Shown piece by piece: positions 1 to 9,300 of a stretch of DNA of 64,000 nucleotides. The notes beneath the pieces were generated by a model, which saw only the letters and a list, made by a program, of their open reading frames with translations, was not told where the DNA came from and did not search any database. The position numbers and the translations under genes were made by a program. The stretch comes from Nectonema munidae. Its lineage: Eukaryota > Nematomorpha > Nectonematoida > Nectonematidae. Position 1 is the stretch's first letter; each line of letters opens with the position of its first letter. The stretch is from the NCBI GenBank assembly GCA_030549495.1, contig JAUIRK010000043.1, positions 248,001 to 312,000 on the forward strand. The letters are read 5' to 3'.

Positions 1-143
1 TTTAGGACTTTAGGTATGCGCTGAATACACTCAATTTTAAAGGAACTTGAATATTTGGTCTCCCGTGGCATTTCCAGACCAATAATTTTCAAAATTGCAA
101 AAAAAATTCGCCCCCCCAATAATTTTAAGGATGTGCGCCCCTG
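1..143. repeat. Short interspersed element ending GTGCGCCCCTG
   Basis: The stretch ends in GGATGTGCGCCCCTG at 129-143. Its body (TATGCGCTGAATACACTC near the start, AATAATTTT near the end) returns at 968-1100. The terminal CGCCCCTG is the mirror of CAGGGGCG, the start of a complete small inverted-repeat element at 60925-61085. This copy is cut by the left window edge. Family assignment to hAT-type MITEs is inference from the termini. Confidence 0.6.
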
Positions 144-559
144 GTATACACTAAAAAGAATGAAAAATTCGAACACCAAGTTTCCTAACTTTAGTTCTGT
201 TTTACAATTTTAATAGAAATTACCTCAGAAAAGTTATGTAATTTGGATCTGTTTTTTTTTATTTAATTTTTTCAATAAAACATTTTTTCATTTTTTAGGA
301 AGAATAAATGGAACAATTGAAAATTAATGAATGATTTTTTTCATTCAATAAAATTTCCAATTTTTTATTGTTTGATATCTACCTCTTTTCTACACATAAT
401 TTGAAGATGGTGCGCATCTATTTGAAGTGAGAAAGAAGGAGCTATATATAAGTCATCATTCATTGTTGACGTTAAGCTTAATAGGGCGGGGGTTAAGGTT
501 TAAATTAAGCTTAATTAACAATGAAATAGAATAGACAAGAGAGGAGTAGGAATTCAAAA

Positions 560-631
560 AAAATTCGTTGTCTTTTTTGGAAGACGCTTGAAAGTCCGCC
601 CGTCCAATAATTTCAAGGATGTGCGCCCCTG
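560..631. repeat. Partial copy of the GTGCGCCCCTG element
   Basis: CCAATAATTTCAAGGATGTG (604-623) followed by CGCCCCTG repeats the right part of the element at 1-143. No left terminus is visible, so it is a fragment. Confidence 0.5.
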
Positions 632-967
632 AATCAATCACATTTTTTTTATATAAACATCGCAGGGTGTCTAGTAGACTCTTTTCCTTAAGACTACATT
701 CACTCATATAAAACTCCAAACTTTAGTTATTTGTTTTCAGTTGTTTTCTCTATCAATCAAATATCCTTTCATCAATACCTGTAAAGTGCCTGATAGACTA
801 CTTCATTTTCAAATTAAAAGCCTATTCGCCCCCCTCTCCCCCAACAATTTTGGATTTTTTAAACTAGTGTATATGCGATATGCAAATTTAATTAAAATAT
901 TTTCGCTGGAAGTATAGTATTTAAATTTCACCAATTTTGTAAAAAAATATAAAGTAGTCTTATAAAT

Positions 968-1100
968 TTATGTATGCGCTGAATACACTCTATTTTAAAG
1001 GATTGCTTGAATATTTAGCCTCCAATGGTATTTACCAGTAATTTTGAAAATTGAAAAAAAATCCTGCCCTTCCCAATAATTTTGAGGATGTGCGCCTCTG
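968..1100. repeat. Second long copy of the GTGCGCCCCTG element
   Basis: It runs parallel to 1-143 over nearly its whole length with scattered changes and ends GGATGTGCGCCTCTG. Divergence from the first copy points to old insertions or an old local duplication. Confidence 0.6.
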
Positions 1101-1661
1101 TTTGATCGTTACCGTCAATGATATCAATAATAATTTTTCTATATTTTGATTTTATTTGTCTTATATTGTTAGTATAAGCTCATTATCAAAAATTTATTCA
1201 TTATTTTATTTCAATTTGTAAATTTCAATTTTTTGATGGTGGGGCCCATAACTTAGATGAAGGGGTCTGGCCTCAAGTGCCCCATAGCTGGCTACATGAC
1301 TGGATATAACTATATTACATAAAGCCATATAGAGGAGGGGATTGTTTAATTCCGTTATGAAACGTTACATGTTCTGGAGGTGTAGTGTTCAAAAAGGAAA
1401 GATCAATGCCATCACCAATACGACTTAAAATTTTATTAGGGTACCATCTTAATGAAGATAGTTCAAAAGATAAAATCCCTTCTTATGTGATATTTGATAA
1501 AGAATCGCTACCGAGTGTGTTTCCGAAGGAAGCGGTAAGGGGAATAGGGGGAGGGGAGTGGCGTTCATGAAAGTGTTACTTATGCTTTAGAATGGGGGAG
1601 TTGAAATTTCAATAATTTTGCGTTATGTAATATATCTACGTTCACGTATATCTAGTTGGAA
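1101..1661. other. No gene recognised
   Basis: AT-rich DNA with a GC-richer patch (GGGGCCC near 1240). The only open frame, 61 codons from 1385, has no recognisable motif and no codon signal, so I do not call it. Confidence 0.5.
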
Positions 1662-1862
1662 CCATTTAGTACCAATGTTCCCAAATGGAACTCAGACGAC
1701 TTTGGTAATCTATATTTAATTCTATAACCCATTTAAGACCAATGTTCCCAAAGGGAGTGCAGATCAATTAAATAGGAATTACTAAAGTCGTCTGCTTTGT
1801 TCGGTCTTAAATGGGTACAATAGATCGTCTACGTTTCCTTTGAAAACATTCGTACAAATGGG
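1662..1862. mobile_element. TTAA-type MITE interrupted by a relative
   Basis: The left end CCATTTAGTACCAATGTTCC mirrors the right end, which reads CCCATTTGTACGAATG on the opposite strand. TTAA follows directly at 1863-1866; the left TTAA has decayed. CCC ends plus a TTAA target is the signature of piggyBac-type non-autonomous elements. An inner relative occupies 1728-1815. Confidence 0.55.
1728..1815. mobile_element. Inner 88-bp MITE nested in its relative
   Basis: CCCATTTAAGACC at the left and GGTCTTAAATGGG at the right are exact inverted repeats. The interior (ACCAATGTTCCCAAA) matches the outer element, so one family member inserted into another. The complete cousin at 61317-61419 keeps both TTAA flanks. 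Confidence 0.6.
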
Positions 1863-2278
1863 TTAAGTCTAATTGATTTAATTTTCAATGTTGATACATC
1901 GAGTAGTAATTTTTCTATAAAGTTACTAGTGAATAATCAGGGAATGCTAGCGTAGATTTTTTAATCTTGTTTACCTAAAATGTAATGAGATCGAATTCAT
2001 TCAAATTTCTAAAAATCCTACAATATTTAATCGTTATTTATTTAAAGCATCTTATAAATGTCGAGTCACATGGTTAAAATTTTTTCTACTCATGAATTTT
2101 TTATTAGCTTTTGTCAATAATACTTTTAAGTATCATTCATTATTTACATTAAAAATTTAGGCGTACACTGATAAGTATAAAAATGACATTCAATCTACTT
2201 GTACTGTATCCACTATATTGATTTAATGGCACCGATAAAGATAACAGTTTATATTTTAATGGTTAGCGCAGTGGTTCC

Positions 2279-3488
2279 CAACTTTTTTTACACTGTGGCA
2301 AATTTGTTGAATTTTGTAAACTTTGCGGCACTCATATAATATATATAATATGTGGTAAAAACTAACTGCCACTTTAGGAAACCTTTTTTAGTTCCTTGCT
2401 CAAAAGCTTGAAGTTTTTATGGTATTTAAGATGTTTATAGAATTTTCCCATCAGAACCACAGTTGGGTTCTATTTCAAGCTGAATTCAATCTGTTATTAT
2501 TGAAATTGTGTTGGAAAGATAACCAAAAAATACCCAAGCTCTGTAGATCGTTAAAAATATTTTTTTAATAAAATTTTTGCAAAACATATATAGTAGAAAC
2601 TTGCCTTGCTTATACGTGTAAAAAGGCTATATTTTTGACTTGTAGCTATTATTATGTACATCTTATACAACTAAGATGAGTTCCTTTATTCATCCAGATT
2701 TTGTTCAGCATCACACTCTTCCAAACGATTACATTTTTTATTATCAACAACAGTAAATTATTGTAGTAATCCAACAATTTATCAACGTATACTATTTTTG
2801 GACTATGCTCATTCATTTCTATTTGTTTTTCTTAGATTTTAAAAATATTATCTTCACCGTAACAAAACTAAAGCTTACTAAACCCTTACCGTAACAAACA
2901 CTAAAGCTATTCAACTTTTATTTTAAAGAAAAAACGATATAAAATTATATATTCAGGACAATAAGGTTAAACCTAGGAGAACAAAGAAATAAATAGAAGT
3001 TCCTTATCTCATTTACTTATTATTATCACTTGATTAGTGACAAGCGATTTTTCGATTGAAATGTAACAGTCCTATACTGATGTTGCAAAGATGGCTCTGA
3101 AAGTTCTGATTCGATTTACCACTACATATGAATGTAAGCTAAACTCAAATTTCTACAATATTGTTCTGCGATTCTCCAAGAAAAGCCAATATTATTTTTT
3201 TTGCAATTTATTCAAAAATAAAGAAAGTAAAAATGCATCAACTAACTAAACAATTGAAACAAAATCTCTGATTTGAAACTTTTTTCGATATCCAAAATTT
3301 ATAGCTACTTATATAACCTATTTTCGAAAATAGAACTATCATATAAATTATACAAAATATTTTTTCGTTTTGATCAATAAAAAATTTGCTATTCCAACTA
3401 AAAACTAGTTGCTATTCGTAACTTTTCACAGTGCCCCCTAAGAATTTCAAAACCCCCTCTTCGTGTGCTCCACAATGAGAACCACTGG
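2279..3488. mobile_element. Non-autonomous hAT element, 1.2 kb
   Basis: It begins CAGTGGTTCCCAACTTTTTT and ends TGAGAACCACTG, which reads CAGTGGTTCTCA on the other strand. This is the classic Charlie-like hAT terminus. The flanking octamers GGTTAGCG and GCTTAAAT agree at only four positions, so the target duplication is decayed. No transposase reading frame survives inside. Confidence 0.65.
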
Positions 3489-4215
3489 CTTAAATGCTTA
3501 TTTACATTTTTGCTTATGTGCTCTTTTCATGAATCCTTTATTCAATAAAAGAACCCCTAAAAATGTTAAAGTGTTGGATCTTAGTTACACATTTTGGACT
3601 AGTCATTTTAGTATATCACTTTTGCCACATTTATTTGCTCATTTTATCGTTTTTACTAAAATTTCGACACCTGTGAACAAATCTGTTTTGAAGGTGTTTG
3701 TATACTTCTAAAAAATATTCTCAAATGGTACTCAGTTCTTATCAAAACGGCGATCTTTCAATTTTCATATTATTTCTGATGATTTTTAGTGGATCTATAT
3801 GCTTGTGCTCGAAATTGCTTATTAAAATGTACAAAAATCGATATAAGAAAGAGTATTGTTGGCGAATTAAAATGTTACTTCGTTGAAATTTATTGAAATC
3901 ATTAATCTAATTAAAATACGTACGTTAAATTGTATAGTCTGCAAAAAATTGAAGTCGAAAATAATAATAATAATATCTTGGTGTCAAGTACTTCGAATGT
4001 TTCCTTCATTTCATTCATATGTTTTCATGTATTTTCAAAGTGTTAAATAAAAATCAATATTATAAATATTTATTTATACACTGCGTTGAAAAAAATCATT
4101 TTATATAAATTATATACGTCTGATAATATAAATTTTTTAATTAAAAAGCATTAAATGAATAATTACACCAACTTTTGATGTAAATTTTAAGTATTTATCT
4201 TACATCCCGTCTTTG
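3489..4215. other. No gene recognised
   Basis: AT-rich sequence. Short open frames near 3463-3711 and 3698-3886 have no recognisable domain and look like chance. Confidence 0.5.
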
Positions 4216-4299
4216 TAAAATAATACATTCGTATTCTAATACTAGGAAATAGAGCACTAAAATAATACATTCGTATTCTAATACTAGGAAATAGAGCAC
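4216..4299 (+). repeat. Perfect 42-bp tandem duplication
   Basis: Two identical 42-bp units, 4216-4257 and 4258-4299. The unit carries the flank TAGGAAAT and the first seven bases (AGAGCAC) of the element that starts at 4293. The duplication therefore happened after that element landed, and it is recent because no mismatch has built up. Confidence 0.9.
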
Positions 4300-5026
4300 T
4301 GCACGGGCCTACTTTATGCAACCGATGTCTTCCTATAGCCGTTTAAAATTTTATAAAGCCCAACCGTACTCATCCTATTTTTAAAGATATATTTGAATCC
4401 GCCTTTGTTTTTTTCTTCAAATCTATAACTTATCACCATTTTTTGAAAACATATGAGTTCTCGTTTTTATACTGTCATTTGAGCTTAATCATCACCCAAT
4501 GTTCTTTTCAACTCCATAATCTTCAATTCTAGTCTTAAATGTATGAAAAATATTGAAATTTTAATCGATTTATTTGACTAATCGATTTTAGTTTTACACA
4601 GTAGATCTTTTATAGTGCGGATGATGTAGTCGAAGTCACAGAGCCGCTTTTTAAATGGACCGCGGTATAACGGATCTACTGAACTCGTATTTTCAAATAA
4701 ACAACACAGCCTTCCTTCATCATACACCGAGTTGCAGCATATATGAATTGACGACAGCTTTTGATAGCTTGTTATTTCAGGAAAAAAACTCTTAAGCAGG
4801 CAGCACCTAGTGTGATGCTATAACGTGGTTGAATAATGTGTGCAGTAGAACTCTCATAAATGTACATCAGATTTTGCAAAACCTGATTATACCTGTCTCA
4901 TGTCATTTTTTAAAACTTATACCCGCCCTTATCCGTCTTTTGTGTTATTCTTTAAAGTTCCCCCTGGCCACTGGCCTGAGCGGCCATGTGTAAATGCTCC
5001 TTTGTCGTACCCGTGCAGTGCTCTGC
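4293..5026. mobile_element. hAT-like element with AGAGCACTGCACGGG ends
   Basis: Exact 15-bp inverted repeats, AGAGCACTGCACGGG (4293-4307) and CCCGTGCAGTGCTCT (5010-5024). The flanks TAGGAAAT (4285-4292) and TCGGAAAT (5027-5034) agree at seven of eight bases, as expected for an 8-bp hAT target duplication. No coding sequence was recognised inside. Confidence 0.7.
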
Positions 5027-5034
5027 TCGGAAAT

Positions 5035-5754
5035 ATGTTTACTTTGGCCAGCAAATTTCTGAATCCACCATTATGATGGACTTAATGGCTACCTAAACAT
5101 TTTGCCTAACGGACACTTTGTCTAACAGATTTGGCCTATTACCATTATGAAACCGTATTCAATTATTTAATAAGTTTAGCTTTGTTTTATCTAATTTTTA
5201 TTTTTTGCTTCTTACATATCTATATATTATTTAAGATTAAATGAAGGATATTTCATGAAAAAATTCTTTTAAATCAAATTTTATAAATTGATTCATCTAA
5301 CTGTCCTTGAGTTCTTCTTCAGGGTAAATTATTAAAAGTCTTAAAATTGATGAATGATATATTGAACTATACATTTAATATATTATTAACACAAATTTTA
5401 AAAATTTTAGTGATTTACTCTTAAGAACTCAAAGGCAGTTCGATATATATATATCAATAAGTAAAATTTGCATTAAAACCATACCACTCTTCGTACCCAG
5501 GCATTTGTCAGAAAATATTATTATTTTCTTTTATATTTTTTTATTTACTTTACTGTATTAGTTTATAATTTTTTGTTTTTATTTAATTAAAAAATTTTAA
5601 AACAAAAATATAAAACTATTTTTTCAAATAAAAAATACATTTATAAAACATCATTCTTAAAAATAAGTTTAAGCTTATTTAAAAAAATATCTTTTTATTT
5701 CCTGTAAGTTATAAGTAGTGGTATTGTAGTGGTAGCCTTTATAAAAAATCTTTT
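5035..5754. other. No gene recognised
   Basis: Very AT-rich filler with poly-A and poly-T runs and one short TA tract near 5446. Nothing coding seen. Confidence 0.5.
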
Positions 5755-5895
5755 GGGGCGTGAGTGTGTTGGTTAGATGCTGGATTCGATAACTCAAGGT
5801 CTTGGGTTCGATCCCGCATCAAGCCTGCTTTTCTCATAGTTCGATACAAGCGGCGCAATTGTGCCTTCTCGATGAAAACACCCTATGGTACCCTT
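5755..5895 (+). mobile_element. tRNA-derived SINE, copy 1
   Basis: The head starts GGGGCGTGAGTG and carries a pol III A box (TGGTTAGATGC, 5770-5780) and a B box (GGTTCGATCCC, 5805-5815) about 25 bp apart. The body continues CATAGTTCGATACAAGC. The same head and body occur on the - strand at 45261-45383, and a diverged head lies at 13509-13620. It is a dispersed element, since the flanks do not fold into a tRNA acceptor stem. Confidence 0.75.
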
Positions 5896-6102
5896 TATAT
5901 TTTCAGGTATTTATTTATATAAGCTAGTAAGATTTTGGATTAAATGAAAAATTTTAAAGATAATCCAAATTCAAAAAAACTCCTTAGGCAAACTGTCCGT
6001 GTCCGATCACGGGCCTGATGCTGCTTATTTTTCTTTCATAACGTTATTTTTGTTTGTATTCGTTAGGTGTACTAATGTTCTTCTTGCGTAGATGAAAGTG
6101 GC
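5896..6102 (+). promoter_or_regulatory. Upstream region of SMAP, possible 5' UTR acceptor
   Basis: A pyrimidine-rich run ending TTCTTCTTGCGTAG at 6087 could be a 3' splice site of an untranslated first exon. An upstream ATG at 6091, in another frame, closes after four codons just before the SMAP start. No core promoter can be named. Confidence 0.3.
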
Positions 6103-6354
6103 ATGAATACACAACGTGGAATTGCTTCAGCAAACAGCATCACAAATTGTAAACGCGATAGAGCTATTCAAGACTGTTTAGCAGATTTGCTCAAAGAAGA
6201 AGAAAATAAGTATTGCGCTGATTGTGATGCAAAAGGCCCTCGTTGGGCTTCTTGGAATATTGGAGTCTTTTTGTGCATTCGATGCGCTGGAGTTCACCGA
6301 AATCTAGGCTGTCACATCTCTAAAATCAAAAGTATTAACCTGGATACTTGGAAA
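6103..6354 (+). CDS. SMAP: SMAP coding exon 1
   Basis: Eighty-four codons from the ATG at 6103 to the donor AAA|GTATGT. It holds the zinc finger and arginine finger and stops inside the domain after NLDTWK, a common exon border position in this family. Reading on past the donor gives a frame that loses all similarity. Confidence 0.92.
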
Positions 6355-9300
6355 GTATGTCCCCTTTTTAAGTTGTTTTATATTCGAGAAACGATAAAAA
6401 TTCAATATACTTTTTCCTAAACTACCTAATAAGACCATCTTTTTTTGCTGTGCCCTTTCATTTTTCTTAAAAATTTAGCTGATACGACACAATATTATGT
6501 AGTATCTACATTACCGATGGAAATATTAATAAACTTGTGCTGTTAAAAATTACATATAATTGTTTAAATTTAGAATTAGGATATTATTTATTGCCTAGTA
6601 TTATATTATTATTGAATGTAAAACCTTAATAATAAGGACACTTATTGCTTAGAGCTTGTGTCCCAAGTAGCAACGTGTCCTTGCTATCAATGATCACTCA
6701 ATTACATGCATACCATCATGGACAGGGTTGTCAAGTTAGCCACATTGAGCAGGAGTCAACCGAGGATTGAGTTCAAATCCCGCATGACCAAAATCACCCA
6801 CATAAACAGAAAAAAATTTGAAAAAAAATATCTAGTATGCTGATAATAATTAAAGTGGCAACCTCCGAAGAAGTTTTAAAATGTTTTAATTTCCAACTCC
6901 CAAACCTCAGTTATTATCCAGTCAAAAAAAGGGACTCATCAATACAATTTGAATTATCAATGAATTTTAATCAAAAATAAGTATTAATTTTTTCTAATTA
7001 AAAAAAATCATTTTTCATCAGGTACAATTAGCTTTGTAATTATACTTATGATGTGAAAAAAATTATACTTCAACTTAATTTTTTAATGCGATCTCTTCGC
7101 TTTTGTACAAGGCCATAATGGTTCTCACTAGTCTTTCATTTACCCCTTTTCTTCTCAATCTTATTCTTAAGGCACATATTCTAATATTAATCAGATGATT
7201 TTTTGGCTCGTCTCCCGGGAAGTGCGCCCCTGAAGTCGAAAACTAAGTGGATGAAAATTAGCGATTCGTTTAAGGGTACTGAGAACACAGTTTCCAAAAT
7301 AGATCCATGTGGAGTTTGCGAAAAAGAGTTAAAAGAAACTCTATTCTTTGTGTACATTGCAATAAGTGGGTGCATAAAAAATGCTCAAACATTAAGGGCA
7401 GTTTGATAAATACAACAAATTTTAAGTGTAGGTGCTGTTTAAGTTTCAACCCAAATACCGATGTAGTATTGGAAGAAAAAGTAGTAGTAGGTTGCGTAGA
7501 ATTAAAAGAGGTTAAACAATTTTGTTATTTAGGTGAGGTTTTAGACAAAACAAGTAGGGTAAGTAACTCTGTAGAACATAAAATACAACTAACTTGGAAA
7601 AAATTTAAAGCGTTAAGTGGTATTTTATGCAATAGTATCTTTTCGTTAAAATTAAGGGGTTTTCTTTATAAAAGTTGTATTAGTCTAGTTTGGTGTATAG
7701 TGGCCAAAGTTGGGCTTTAAAAGAATCTGAGAAAAATAGACTAAACACCACAGAGATGAGGATGTTAAGAATCATGTGCAAATTTAATTTAAAAGATAAA
7801 ATAAGTAATGAAAAGATAAGAAGTTTATGTCAAGTAAATGAAATAAATAAAGTATTAGAAATACAAAGGTTAAGGTGGTTTGGACCTTCCGGTGATCTAA
7901 TTAAAGAAGCTTATAAAAATCAAACTTTAGGTAAGAGTAAAGGCAGGCCAAAGATGACATGGATAGAAATAGTCAAAAAAGACATGAGCAAAAGACATTT
8001 AGCATTAGGGGACGAGCAAAATAGAGATGAATGGAGACGCAAAATAATGAGAGATTAAATGCCATAGTGGTAAAAACTGGCTAAACATCAACGTGCTGGG
8101 GGAACACTAGTCGTAAAATTGATTATTATATGTGCCTTAAGAATACGAATTAATGCATCAAAATGAAATTTGCATTCGTTCTTATTTTAGCTCTTTTAGT
8201 CGTAATGTTGGTGAGGCGATTAGATTCGATAAGTTTTATTGCCAAATTTTCAAAGACAATGATGGCTTCTATACTGAGTTGTGGGATATCATTAAACTTC
8301 GTGATGAAATTAATAACTTCGTGGTGAAAATATTTTGCGTGAGTAAGGCTCGTTAGATAAAAATGGGTTTAGATAATTCTAGGTAATTTTATCTCATGGC
8401 AATGCGCAAGTTGAAAGTGGATTTTCCATAAATAAATCCCTGCTTGTAGATAACTTACTAGTGTAATATCATAGAGAAGAGTCAAAGATGCTATCAGATA
8501 CTATTGTGGTATTTCAAATATTTTAATTACAGAAGCAAGCCTTCATCTGTTAATGCATCCAGTGAGAAATATATGAACCACCTCGAAGATTTATAGCGCA
8601 AGAGAAGTTCACATGAAGACCTGGGTGCAAAGAAACGGAAGATAGAAGAAGAAAAAAAAGAAAATTATTGAAAAGAAAAAAGAGTTACTAAGCAACTACA
8701 CGATACAAGAAGAGGAGTTGAACATCAAAATGAAACAATTGGAAAAATATAATTAGAATATATTGACTTTATATGTGTGATTAGAAATTTCATTATCATT
8801 TTATTATGCATTGTAGATATAATGCAATAATGTTTGGAGCTGTAATGTTTGAATAAAATTATAAAAAAAACTTACATAAGAAAGAATAGCAGGGACTTAG
8901 TTTAGGACATGGCCCTTGTGGTATCTTTTATAGCATGTATTTATTTTCACGTTTTTTCACATTAGATAATAGTATTTTTAAGGTCAGAGAAATTTTCATA
9001 AAACGGTCAGGGAATTCTATTTTTGAAAAAAAGTGGTAACCATGTTTTTATAACAAAACTAATTTTTTATTTTTTGCAAGTTTTAGCAGACGCTCATGCA
9101 TAGCATGTATATAGGGTAGCATGCTATATATAAGTTATGATTTATCCCAAAAATCGCTTATAATATATCTGAGTGCCAAATATATCATTATCATTTTTAC
9201 TTTTACTTAATAATTTATCATGGTGTGTAAACAGTGGCGGATTCAGATGTGCCCTCTCTTTCACATTCAATTTTTCAACATATCAGTGTATAGTTCAATC

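Noticed and set aside
1385-1570. 61-codon frame
   Set aside because: No domain, no signals, surrounded by repeats.
5755-5830. Possible tRNA gene on the + strand
   Set aside because: No acceptor stem can be formed, and two relatives occur in the window, so it is a SINE head.
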